DNA from: Pascua guehoae
Taxonomy: Eukaryota; Basidiomycota; Tremellomycetes; Trichosporonales; Trichosporonaceae
Length of the DNA stretch: 27,243 nt
Direction of reading: 5' to 3'
Assembly (NCBI GenBank): GCA_001600415.1
Contig: BCJX01000003.1
Span: forward strand, 236,638 to 263,880
Shown here: positions 1 through 10,046 of the stretch, in pieces
Numbering within the stretch: the first letter of the stretch is position 1
Layout: the number at the start of each line of letters is the position of its first letter
Translations under genes and position numbers: made by a program
The notes under the pieces: generated by a model
What the model was told of the DNA's origin: nothing
Seen by the model: the letters and a program-made list of their open reading frames with translations, nothing else
Databases searched by the model: none

Positions 1-87
1 GGCGGAGGGTACCGAGGGGGAGTACTGGTGCGACTGGGTGTCACCGTCCATCGTACCAGTCCCCCCTGTGCGAGGTGCGGTAGATAC

Positions 88-240
88 GGCACTGGTACTG
101 GCACTGGCTCCCACTGGCTGGCACTGGCTATCACTGGCCAGCACTGGGAGGTACTGGCAACATCACCCGCCGCCCTCGTCCTCGTACGCCCACAGAGCTG
201 GCCCAGTGGCCCAGTGCTGCCAGTACTGGCCCAGTACTCG
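88..240. repeat. ACTGG/CCAGT-rich degenerate repeat
   Basis: From about 88 to 172 the pentamer ACTGG recurs at spacings of mostly 6 or 10 bases (GGCACT, GGTACT, GGCACT and so on). At 200-237 the same word appears in the opposite orientation (CCAGT), including the perfect palindrome CCAGTACTGG at 220-229. An isolated further copy lies near 23-28. The two orientations could pair as an imperfect inverted repeat. No coding function is evident. Confidence 0.6.
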
Positions 241-576
241 CCCACGGTGGCGTGCAGCTCGGAATCATGGGTCAGTCAAGGTACGCACTGAGGGCCGCGC
301 CGGCGCGGAAGACGGTCTGCGCGCTCATGTCTGCTTGGATGGGACTGATTGTGTCGAGGGGGTGCGTTTGTGAAAAGTGCAAGTTGGGCGAGTAGGAAGA
401 CTTGTGCAGTGGTTGGTTGTGAGAACCACCTCGGCCGTGTTGTGCCAAGAAGCCCGGGGCGTGCCGGGGTGGTGACGTCGGTGTTCCTGTGAATGTGGCA
501 CTTTGGGCCAGTGTGGCATTACCCTTCATTCAAGGCTGTGGCAGAGTGGCCGTCCTGCTCGTGCGAGTGCTGCTGC

Positions 577-640
577 GTTTGGTTGTGTGTTTGTGTGTGT
601 TTGTATGTGTGTATGTTTGTTTGTGTGTTTATTTGTAAGT
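577..640. repeat. GT/TTTG microsatellite
   Basis: The plus strand is an interrupted run of GT and GTTT units about 64 bases long, ending near GTAAGTG. It lies about 145-210 bases beyond the RIF1 stop codon. On the RIF1 sense (minus) strand this would read as a CA/CAAA tract, so it could sit in the 3' untranslated region or just beyond it. Confidence 0.7.
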
Positions 641-784
641 GATACATTGAACAACTATGAGTATACCCATGCAAGTAATCTACCTATCAAGTGTCGTCTC
701 TCATGCGCTTCCACCCAACACTCCTGCTGCACTCCCCTACAGGTTTCTCTGTCATCGGCCCAACCCGACTCCCTCCCCTCCCTC

Positions 785-3700
785 TCACACCCGCCGCCGC
801 TTACTCCTGCGGCCCTCTTCCGCCTTTGCCTGCAAGTTGGCCGTGGCCGCAGCCCGCAGCTGCTCGATGTTGGCCAAAAACTCGACAACGTCCGTGAACC
901 CGAGGGACGCAATAGCGTTCTCGTGGCGGGTCGCCTCGGCAATCATGTCGAGTACGCGCGACTGGGCAGCGGTTCGACGGAGAGGCGAAGGTGGTTCCGA
1001 CGCCGCACTTGCCGCAGGGCTCGAGGGCGGCTCCACTGGCGGGGTAGTTTGGTTGACAACGCGAGAGCGCGTGCGGCGCGGTGACCGCCGGAGCAATGTG
1101 GGCTTTGGCGTCTCGTCGCCAGGGGCGTCTGGGATTAGCCGAGGGCAAGTGTTGTGCAGCTGCATGAGAGACTCACCGTCAAAGACTCCGCTCTCCTGGA
1201 CCGCCGCGGGGGCCTCGGGAGTAGACTCCTTTTCGCGTGCGAGACGCGCCGCCTCGGCTTCTTCGAGAGCGAGCCTCGCCTCTTGCTCGCGAGCAAGCCG
1301 CTCGGCCTCGGCCTTCTCTTGTGCCAGCCTGGCTGCCTCGGCTGCCTCGCGAGCGATCCGAGCCTCTTCCTCGCGTGCGATCTTGGCCTCTTCCTCGCGT
1401 GCAATCCTGGCCTCTTCCTCGCGTGCGAGCCTTTCCTCCTCCTCCCGAGCGAGCCTCGCGGCCTCCTCCCGTCGCTCCTCCTCCTCGCGCGCCACCCTCG
1501 CCTCCTCCTCACGCGCGATCCTCTCTTCCTCCTCCCGCGCGATCCTCTCTTCCTCCTCCCGCGCCCGCCGCTCTTCCTCCTCACGCGCTTGCCGCTCTTC
1601 CTCCTCCCGCACCCGCTTCGCCTCCTCCTCACGCGCAAGCCTCGCCTCCTCCCTCGCCACCTCTTCCTCCTCTTCGCGCGCGGCGCGTGCCGCAGCCTCC
1701 AAGACCTCGTCATCGTCGTCCGCCTCTGAGCGACGCCGGCGACGGCGCTTGGCACCACCGCGGCGGGTGCGCGGGGTTTCGTCGGCTGCCGGTGTCGATG
1801 CGACAGACGAAGCTTCCGAAGGCGTAGGAGTTGATGTGAGTGAGCGCTCCGAATTCGCGCGCGATGTACGCGAGCGCGTTCGGGGAATGCGGGTAGGTTC
1901 GACGGGGGCAGCGTCCTTTCTTGCGGGAGCTGGGGCCTGGGGCTCGACGACGGTAATATCCGGCACGGCTGCAGTGGATGCAGTGGCATGTCCAGAAGCG
2001 GGGGCGGCGTGCGAGGTCGCATGCTCGTCATCACGGCGCTTACGCTTCCTGGATCGCACAGGAGCAGGGGAGTCGTCCTCCAAGTGCACGTTCACGCGAG
2101 CCTCGTTGGTCGGGCTCTCGGACCCAGAGAACAGCGCTCCAATGCTAGGCACCTTGCGAAGCCAGCGGCTCGCGCTCGAGAACCACGCGCGGTCCTGCTC
2201 GTGTAAGAGCGACTCGTCGACATAGTCGTCGTCGGGAATGTCCGTCTGAGGAATCTGGGACGATGTGATGGGTGTCTCGGCGATAATCGTAGTGTTGGCG
2301 TTGGCGTGGGTGTGCTCGGGTGTGTGCGCTTCAGATGGAGACGTCGTGTCGTCTTGTGCCTCCGCAGGCGAGTCTCCCTCTTCGAGAGGCCGCGTCTCGC
2401 GGCGCTTGCGTGCATTCTTGCGCGCACGGCCGCGGCGCTTGGGGCCAAACACATCGGGCGACTCGTCTGGCGATGATTGCGCAACGAGCTCGCTTGCACG
2501 GCGCTTGGTACCCCGTGCGCCTTGCGAGACGTCGGCGTTGTACGCGGTGCTGTCGTCTGGCGTGCGCTGGGTGAGTACACGCGTGCCGCGGGTGGGCGTA
2601 ACCTCGGCCACGACTGCGTCCTCTGGTTCGTCGCGATCCTCCATTGCCTCATCCTGTTCGATAGGCTGAGATGGCTCGACCAAGTTTGTGTCATCGCCCT
2701 CAATATCGTCCACACCGTCGTCGGTCACCTGCGAAGGCACCGATTCCGCGAACGGGAACGCGGCGACCGAGTCCGACTCATCCGAGTCGAGCCCGTGCAC
2801 AACGATAAGTCCCGGCACCGCCGTGAGGACATCGCGCAGGAAGCCCGCCACATCGTCCGAGTACTCGAGGCCGTCGATCTGGAAGCAGCGGCGCCAGAAG
2901 TCCTGGAATGCCGCAGGAACAGCAGCGCTCTGTGCTCGCGACAGACGGGGCGCATACATGTCGACAAAGGCGTTCATTGTCTCGGACGTTGCTGGAAGAG
3001 CGCCGCCCTCGATCGCACCTGCAAGCGCGCCGAGGTGTGCAACGTAGAGCGAGTCGACGACCGTCGCCACTTCGGGGGACAAGACGCGGTGCGTGTCGTC
3101 CATCCACTTGAGCATCGCGGGGCGCAGAGGAGCGAGCACGTCCTCTACGGCATCGGGCGGGAGACGTCCAAAGAGATCGGTCAACGCAATAATGAGAGCC
3201 ACTGCTGCCTGTGGCGTCTCAGACTCTGATGCAGGGAAAGCCTCAAGGAGGGCATCGCCGACAAGGGCGAGGAAGTCGGCGGGGACGTAGTTCTCGTTGA
3301 TGCTAAAGTGCGAGGCGTGGTGGTGCTCCGTGCGGACGAGTGTAATCCAGCTCGTTGCCACGGCGAGGCAGTGGAGCATCGTCGCGCTCTGACGCCGGGC
3401 TGTTGTCTGCGCGTCGTCGTCATCGACACGGATAAAGTCGTCGAGGTGCGCGGCAAGAGTCTCGAGGACACCAAAGTTGGAGCCCACGTGCTTGGCGCGG
3501 AAGCGCAGGACAGTGACCTTGAGGAGCGCATCCCACGCATCGAGGTCCTCCGAAGTCGCGGCAGTGTACCAAATGGAAGCTGCACCGCGGGTACGGAACG
3601 GCCCCGAGAGCAGGGAGACCAGTAACGAGCCGGTATGATTCGTGGCAGACGCCGACTGAGACTCGCTGGGCTGCACGTCCAGGACCTCGGCCCACCGAAG

Positions 3701-6700
3701 CGCGACGAGGCGCCACACGTCGAGTTGGAGCTGCTCGTGGCCCTCAAAGATCCAGGGCATCGCGTTTGTCACCTCGCCGAGAAGACGTGTACCGTTCTGG
3801 CGCGTAGAGCCAGCCTTGAGGAGTGTGCCCACAAACTGCTGGAAAAGGGACCGAACCTTGGCGTCCATTGGGGATGCGAGCAGTTTTGTGCGGAGGAGTT
3901 GGCACAGCAGGTGGCCTACAACGGTGGGATGACCAAATGCGTCATTGCCGTCAATCTCTTCCGCCGTTGTGCCACCAAGCTGGCTCAGGTTGATGCGCAC
4001 GCCACCGAGGGCAGACTCGCCCAGAATGTCCACAGCGACCGTGTAGAGATGGAGCGAGATGCCGAGGCGGATCGCGTCGGGGTTGAGCACCGATTGCTCA
4101 GCCGAGTTGAGAAGGCACAGGGGAATGTAGGTCGCAGGGTCAGAGTCAAACACAGCCATCAGCTGGCGGTAGATGGCTTGCAGGCCGACCACGTATAACG
4201 GCGTCGGTGCCGCGTCGGGAATGTAGGCGACAAGCAAGCCGCGTAGGAGGTTTGCCCAGATCCGCGAGAGCGTGGCGGGAAGGAGGACCAGTCCATCGGC
4301 ATTGGTAACCCACTCGACCTGTTCGAGATCACTGATTCCGCGGATGCCCTCAAACGCCTCGTTGAAGAGGGCAAGTAGCTTGCCGAGTCGTTTGGCCACC
4401 CACAGCTTTCCCCACGATGGAATCTCAGCGGCAGTGACGCGATCACTCTCAAAGTTTGCAATCGCCTCTGGCGTCACCTTGTCGATGCCAACAACCTCAC
4501 AGTCGAGGTAGCGCGGCGACAGAAGACGTTCGAGTTTGCCGTGTTCCTTGCCGGGGGCCGCAGTGACAGCCTCAAAGATCTCCCACCCGAGATTCTTCAT
4601 GGAGTCGACGCCGTTGATCGTGAAGAATTGCTTGAGCAGGGGCATGAGCACAAGATCAAAGGTGCGGTCGAGGCGAGGCAGCCGGCGCTCCTCGGGTGAC
4701 AGGTCCGCGACTACACCGTCGCTGGACGGTAAGCCCGACGTTCGAGTCAGAGTCCGCGCCGATGGGTCCTCGTGCTCGAGAGCAAGTAGCGAGTATGCAA
4801 ACACGATGGCAGGCGCCTGCATGCCACACGTGACGAGCCATGCGAGTTTCCTGGCCTTTTCGGAACGCTGCCATGTCCAGCGCTCTTCGCCGTTAAACTC
4901 GGGGCGGTGGGTCAGAGCCTTGGTCCAGTTGCTTGCGGCATTAGCCTGTGCGAGGGCGAGGTTGACAGGCAGGCAGATGTTCTTGAGACGGGCATTGACG
5001 TCCTGGTGCTGCGAGGCGATAAACGCATTGTACGACCGCACAACACGGCCGTCGGTCACGGTCTCGGTGGAGCCGGCCAAGAGGTAGGCGTAGACTGCGT
5101 GCTGCCACGCGGCAGAAGCGAGAGTAGGGCGTATAACGTTTGTCGACGGCTGCAATGAACGCTGGAAACATTAGCACCGAACAGACGATGGGGGGGCTCA
5201 CGTTCATGATATGGTCAATGCTCGGCAGCTGTGTTGACGAGTTGTACGTCTGACCCATGAGGCTAACAATCGTGGCCCATGTCGAGCACGCCCATGCCAC
5301 CTCGTCGGCCGAGCCAACAGTGGCGCGAAAGGTTGACTCGATCGGGCTCCATTCCGTGCGCTTTTCACCTGCAGCGTCGTAGATAAACTTGCCACCAGCC
5401 TTGAGGGCCGATTTGAGAAAGTTTGTGACAAACGTCTCGGACTTTGTGATGGTTGCGCGGGTCTTGGACCACTCGTCCTTGTCGCCGCCGTTGCGGAGCG
5501 CCAGGTCCGAGTCTTCGATAAGGCGCAGCTTGGTGGCAACAAATGCCGCGGCCGCCCCTGACGCACACCTGCGCATGGTGGGCATTCCATGGTGCAGTGT
5601 GCGCAGACACGTAGGGAGCAGATTCGCGTACGACGAAAAGAACACGTCCGGGTACGCCTTGAGAAGGTTTGCGACCGCATTGAACGCCTCTTTGCGGATC
5701 GGTGTTGGGTCCTTGAGGGCAAATGCGACGCCGATCGAGCTAAGGCCACTCTCGAGCGCGCGCACAATCTTGTCCTGCACTTGTCGGACCCAAGCGACGG
5801 GGAGGCGGAGATGGGCAAGAATGACCATGGCGAGGGTGTACGTCCGCTTTGGAGATGGCGTGGGCAGCGTCGGGGCACGTGGGATCAGGAGAACCTGGTC
5901 AAGCAGGGCCAGGAGGTCGGCTTCGGTGAAGCACTGGAAGAGTCGGGGAGAGCTAAACACACACGCCAGGAAACGCAGCGTTGCACTTCCAACGCTGGCT
6001 GCCTCGCGGCGGTAAAGCACCTCGGCAGCCGTGTAGCCTTTCCGTGGAGTGCGGTCAGGTGATGGCGGGAGGCGGCTCTGTGGGCTGGGGTTGATGAGAC
6101 CACGGAATGGCGACGAGCCCGTGTCGGCCTCTAAGTTTGGTACCTTGCCCATCAGGCGATGGAGGTCACGCTGCATCGCGCGGACCATGGCGGGCGCCTC
6201 TTGGCGGATGGGGTGCAGGACTGTTTCGAATGCCGATTGCTCCTCGAGAGTGACTGGGCCCATGTCAAACATGGCCTCGCGAACGCGTAATGTGAGCGCA
6301 TTATACGCCTCCTCCAGCGTTAGGAGGTCCTCTGCGCCGTCGAGAATGATGCCGACCAGCGACGTTGGGTAGAGAGGCTCCTCTTCCTCTTCTTCTTCCT
6401 CGGCGTCGCCGCCTGGTTGGGCATCGTCGCTGCCTGGTCCATCGCTTGATGAGTTGCTGTCGTCTGACCCAGGCTCATCGTCTGGTGGCCTAGAAGGTGT
6501 CGCCGCAACGCCATCCTCGGCTGTGTCACACAGCTGGGCCAGCATCATCGTGTCTCGTCGCGAGCTCCGTGGCTGGTTTCCCGTGACGAGGAGCCGCGCG
6601 GGCTCGCGATTGTTCCAAGTGCCTTCTTTGACACACTTGGCGACACGGATAGAATGTGCGTTTGCCTTTAGGATGCTTCGCAGTGATGGTGTGCCCTCTC

Positions 6701-7264
6701 TGCTAGGTAATGGTGAACAGGCGCCGCGCGACGAGCTGGGCGGCGATGACGATGGTGGTGATGTGGGATATCTCCTCACGGACGGAGGTGGGTCAGACGA
6801 GTCGGGAATGAGGGGGTCGTTCGAGTTGAAGACTTTGGTATGATTGTTGGGAGAGAATGCAACCCGGATCCGCTTGTTGGACCCATTACTCGATGCGATG
6901 GAGGCTGGAGTGTGAGCCCTGGATAAGGGTGGCGTTGGCGCTGGGAACAAAAATGATCACGCTGTCGTCTTCATCGCCGGCGGAAGAGGCACCGGTGATG
7001 GCTTCCTCGTGCTTCCAGCTTTAGGAAGTATGAGATACCACCTGCCCGCAGGGACATTGAGATGCGCGGGCAGCATGTGGTAGTCGGGGAGAAGACGTCT
7101 CTCCTAACACCCAACATCACCTCTCCCGTTTGCTACTCACCAACAACTTTTGTCGGTCTCAACGGCGCGCTCTGTGGATCCGATGACGGTGCCGAGGAAG
7201 ACGATGATGCAGCTGGCGAGTCATAGAAGACCTTTGATGAAGAGCGGCGCGTCATGGGCGGCAT
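785..7264 (-). CDS. RIF1: Rif1-like telomere/replication-timing factor (three exons)
   Basis: Exons read 7264-7141, 6940-5202 and 5149-785; both junctions keep frame and give about 2075 residues. Rif1 recruits protein phosphatase 1 to chromatin to restrain origin firing and acts at telomeres and double-strand breaks. What is seen: a Ser/Pro-rich N-terminus with an RVxF motif (RVAF, residues 67-70) and a SILK motif (130-133), an acidic run near 222-229, then a long helical, HEAT-like region from about 235 that resembles the Rif1 N-terminal domain. The C-terminal third is disordered with basic patches, a run of AREEE-type charged repeats near residues 1765-1928, and a basic end (SKRRRV). The order RVxF then SILK near the N-terminus is what is known for yeast Rif1. 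I chose the ATG at 7264; a second in-frame ATG is three codons on (7255). The intron at 5150-5201 has a CTAAT branch site. Assignment rests on motifs and architecture; exon 1 is the least certain part. Confidence 0.83.
6666..6677 (-). other. SILK protein phosphatase 1 docking motif in RIF1
   Basis: These four codons encode Ser-Ile-Leu-Lys at about residues 130-133 of the Rif1-like protein, sixty residues after the RVxF motif. SILK followed by a nearby RVxF (or the reverse) is a known bipartite docking site for the PP1 catalytic subunit in Rif1 proteins. Confidence 0.75.
6855..6866 (-). other. RVxF protein phosphatase 1 docking motif in RIF1
   Basis: The codons read Arg-Val-Ala-Phe (residues about 67-70), preceded by Lys-Arg-Ile, a good fit to the basic-x-Val-x-Phe docking consensus for PP1. 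It sits in a region predicted to be disordered, as expected for a docking motif. Confidence 0.75.
6941..7140 (-). other. RIF1 intron 1 (200 bp) containing a stem-loop
   Basis: The donor is GTGAGT at 7140 and the acceptor is TTTTGTTCCCAG ending at 6941. Removing it joins codons in frame (phase 1). Evidence that splicing is needed: the downstream frame has a stop just before the acceptor and no ATG, while the upstream frame hits a stop inside the donor. At 200 bp it is longer than the second RIF1 intron (52 bp) and holds the stem-loop listed at 7036-7082. Confidence 0.7.
7036..7082 (-). other. Bulged stem-loop inside RIF1 intron 1
   Basis: On the plus strand the left arm is TACCAC+CTGCCCGC (7036-7049) and the right arm is GCGGGCAG+CAT+GTGGTA (7066-7082). 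All 14 positions of the left arm pair with the right arm, which has a 3-nt CAT bulge; the loop is 16 nt. In the transcript (minus strand) the bulge lies in the 5' arm. Function unknown. Confidence 0.7.
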
Positions 7265-7334
7265 AGGTGGTCGCGGGGCAGAGTGGGGTGGTGGGAGATG
7301 GAGGAAGGTGTTGGAGACGGAGGCGCGTCGCGCA

Positions 7335-7347
7335 TCAGTCGACGCGT
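7335..7347 (-). promoter_or_regulatory. MCB-type element (ACGCGT), RIF1-proximal copy
   Basis: The plus strand reads TCAGTCGACGCGT; the core ACGCGT at 7342-7347 matches the MluI cell-cycle box bound by MBF (Mbp1/Swi6) in fungi. It lies about 80 bases upstream of the RIF1 start. Its reverse complement recurs at 7681-7693 with 12 of 13 bases matching. Confidence 0.5.
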
Positions 7348-7680
7348 TGCTCCCTGGGTTGTGATGATTGTTTGTTGTTGGGTGCACAACGTATTGTTTT
7401 CACACAGGAACCGAAAGAGCAGATGTGGGAGGCAATGTTGGTGAAGTGGTGAAGTTGTTTGGGGAGGGGGGGGGAGATGAGATGACAAGAACAGTAGAGG
7501 ACAAGATTGTGAGTGGTCCAGAGGCCAGAGGGTAGCGAGTAAATGAGCGCGTTTGGGACGCGGAGAGGCGCGAGCGCCTGGGTGTACAGTATTATTGATG
7601 GCTGGGTAAGGGAATGGTGCTACAGTGGCGCATGGCAGGTTCAGGGTCACAAACCACCAACACATACATAAGGAAATGAG

Positions 7681-7693
7681 ACGCGTCGACCGA
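7681..7693 (+). promoter_or_regulatory. MCB-type element (ACGCGT), second copy in opposite orientation
   Basis: The plus strand reads ACGCGTCGACCGA, the reverse complement of the copy at 7335-7347 apart from one base. It lies about 417 bases upstream of RIF1 and 345 upstream of MSP1, so it could serve either gene. Confidence 0.5.
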
Positions 7694-7712
7694 AATACAA
7701 GCGTGCTTTCGC

Positions 7713-7779
7713 CACGTGGGAAAATCAATGACGTGTATGTTGCAATTGTTGATTTCAACTACTGATAACGGAACACGTG
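7713..7779. promoter_or_regulatory. Pair of CACGTG (E-box) sites
   Basis: Perfect CACGTG palindromes occur at 7713-7718 and 7774-7779, about 260-320 bases upstream of the MSP1 start. In fungi such sites bind bHLH factors (Cbf1, Pho4, Ino2/4 types). Which factor acts here cannot be told from sequence. Confidence 0.4.
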
Positions 7780-8035
7780 GCCCGCTCACCAGCGGACGGG
7801 ATCAAAGTGTGGATTCATGGCGGCGTCGGAGAGTCGGACAGAGGCGGCCGGATGCAGGCAGGAGGATGGATCGGGGCTGGGTGGACTGGGTGGGTGGGCG
7901 TTGCTCGGCTTTTTTGCCACCTAACCGGATCAGAAACCCAGGCGACAGACATCAAGACACAACCCTTTCGCCGTTGCTCGTCGAAACAAACCCCCCACTT
8001 TCCACCTCACCCACTGGCCACTTGCACATTACACC

Positions 8036-10046
8036 ATGCCATCATCAAGAGATGTCGGCCGCGTCGTCATGGACGGTGAGTGCTCTTGGCAGATCAAGCC
8101 CCTCTGTGGCCGAGTGCTGCAAGCAAGCAAGCGACCACAGTAACCCGAGTTGGGCAATTGGCGCAACGTCTGGGGAGCTGCGTGGCGTGTGCGATGGAGC
8201 CTGTGCTCGTGACGTTTGGGACCTGCTGGGGCCCACAGTCATTTTGCGACATACAACCTGGAAAAGGCAGTTGACAAGAGCTGACAAACTCCACAGTGGC
8301 CTTTTTCGCCGCGTCTCAGGTCGCACTGTACTATGCGCTACGCTACGTGCTGTCATCGCTCGCGGACACGCCTGGGGCGAGCAAAAAGTCAAAGGAGAAG
8401 GGCGAGTCGTTGCTGAGCCAGACTGGCATGTCAAAGGAGCAGCTGGCAGCACTCGACTTGGACGAGTACGAGACGGCGATCGCGGGCGAGATTATCCCGC
8501 CCAACGCGATCGACACGACGTTTGAGTCCATTGGCGGACTGGACGAGATCATCTCATCCCTGCGCGAGACGGTCATCTACCCGCTCACCTACCCCGAGCT
8601 CTTTGCCGCGGGCGGCTCACTCCTTGCCGCACCCCGTGGCGTGCTCCTCTATGGCCACCCTGGATGTGGCAAGACCATGCTCGCAAAGGCATTGGCAAAG
8701 GAGAGCGGAGCGACATTTATCAACCTCCCTCTCTCCAGCTTGACGAGCAAGTGGTTCGGAGAGAGCAACAAGCTTGTCAACGGTCTCTTTTCCCTGGCGC
8801 GCAAGGTGCAGCCGTCCATTGTGAGTTGAGGCTACGTCCAGTCGTGATCATTACGTGTACATCTGGTCGTACGCTGTTGTGCATCGCGCGAGGAGACATA
8901 CACACAACGTCATGCCCAGTGAGCTGGCATGTGCCGAACTCCACGATGGCATGTCGTCACTCGTGGTATCCACTGTGCCCTCTCAGTGTCAACTACACGG
9001 CGCTCTCGGCGTCTTCCATCGTGCCTGTCTACCATCTCTGCCCCACCTCCACACCCCCGCTAACCCCAGATTTTCATTGACGAGATCGACTCGCTCTTCC
9101 GCGAACGGTCCCAAGCAGACCACGAAGTGACCGGCATGCTCAAGGCCGAGTTTATGACTCTTTGGGACGGCCTGACGTCGGGCACCGACCGCATCCTCGT
9201 CCTCGGCGCGACCAACCGCCCCAACGACATTGACCCAGCCATCCTCCGCCGCATGCCCAAGCGCTTTGCCATCAGGCTGCCAAACTACGAACAGCGTGTC
9301 AAGATTTTGACGCTGGTGAGTATCAGGGACGTTGATGGTCTGTGCAAGCTGCCAGTCGACTGTGCGGTCTGATTATGGAGCTGTCACACGCCCGCCCATC
9401 TCTACCTCACCCTCGTATCGTGGACCTTTTGAACCCCGTTCCGCCATACGAAACCCCCGCACTAACCTCAGATGCTCTCCCATACCAAGGTCGCACCCGG
9501 CTTCTCCATCGACGAGCTCGCGCGCCGCACCGACGGTCTTTCCGGATCAGACCTCAAGGAGACGTGTCGCAACGCGGCCATGGTGCCTGTTCGCGAGTTT
9601 ATGCGGGAAAAGGGAAAGGGCGGCAAGGAGGGGCTCGAGGCGGCCCGACGGGACGGGTTCAAGGTCCGCCCCTTGGCGCTCGACGACTTTGTGCTGCACG
9701 ATTCGCATGCGGTGAGTGAGATAGAGGGTGTAAAGGGGCGCACTGGCAAGAGTTGGGGTGAAGGGATCGCAGTTGTGCAGGTCTCAGGTGTAAACATGTG
9801 TTAGGCCGCCGCTCGACTGGCCGAAGAGAAAGGTGCAGCGGGATCGTGGTCGTTGGGGTGCACCTACATGTGTTGCGCACAGCACACGGGTCTTGCCCCG
9901 ATTGGCCCCTATTCGCCCGCGATGGTCATATCGTGAACGGGCATCTTTAACACTCTCGAAAGCAACATGGCTGACAGCAGTATGCGCACGTTGAAGCGAT
10001 GCGCAAGCCGCCGGCGACGCCGGCATTTATCGACCCCGTGGACTAG
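8036..10046 (+). CDS. MSP1: Msp1/ATAD1-type AAA ATPase of the mitochondrial outer membrane (five exons)
   Basis: Exons 8036-8075, 8297-8820, 9070-9315, 9472-9711 and 9981-10046 join in frame to 371 residues, close to the usual length of this family. Msp1 extracts mislocalised tail-anchored proteins and stalled import precursors from the mitochondrial outer membrane. Seen: an N-terminal hydrophobic segment (about residues 15-34) as the membrane anchor; the family signature around [17 protein letters not shown]; Walker A (residues 133-140, GHPGCGKT); a pore-loop KWFGES; Walker B IFIDEID near 189-195; sensor 1 GATNRP; and arginine-finger region LRRMPKR. The last exon is my choice: it ends in a natural proline-rich tail, keeps frame, and follows a CTGAC branch site and CAG acceptor. 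If intron 4 is retained, translation instead ends at 9804 with an unrelated tail. Walker A carries His where the family usually has Pro. Confidence 0.93.

Larger units (their letters stand above)
1..784. other. Non-coding flank downstream of RIF1
   Basis: No convincing gene is seen on either strand; the open frames are short, low-complexity and have no recognisable domain. Two simple-sequence zones stand out and are listed separately: an ACTGG/CCAGT-rich stretch at roughly 20-240 and a GT/TTTG-rich stretch at roughly 577-640. The right-hand part should contain the 3' untranslated region of the minus-strand RIF1 gene, whose stop codon is at 785-787. A gene ending or starting left of the window cannot be excluded. 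Confidence 0.6.
7265..8035. promoter_or_regulatory. Divergent promoter region between RIF1 and MSP1
   Basis: These 771 bases separate two divergent start codons and contain no credible gene. They hold two ACGCGT boxes (7342-7347, 7681-7686), two CACGTG boxes (7713-7718, 7774-7779) and a poly-G run near 7466-7474. Both genes probably draw their promoters from here. No clear TATA box was seen. Confidence 0.65.

Noticed and set aside
1135..2034. Arg-rich minus-strand frame of about 300 codons
   Set aside because: It overlaps the RIF1 coding frame on the same strand in another phase and is a low-complexity shadow of the same repeat.
657..2225. Long plus-strand open frame (522 codons) rich in Ser/Ala/Arg
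   Set aside because: It is antisense to the Rif1 C-terminal AREEE repeats; its composition is exactly what the reverse complement of that repeat gives, and it has no domain.
8821..9069. C/D-box snoRNA in the long MSP1 introns
   Set aside because: Only a one-mismatch C-box-like GTGATCA was found in intron 2, with no D box near the other end and no terminal stem.
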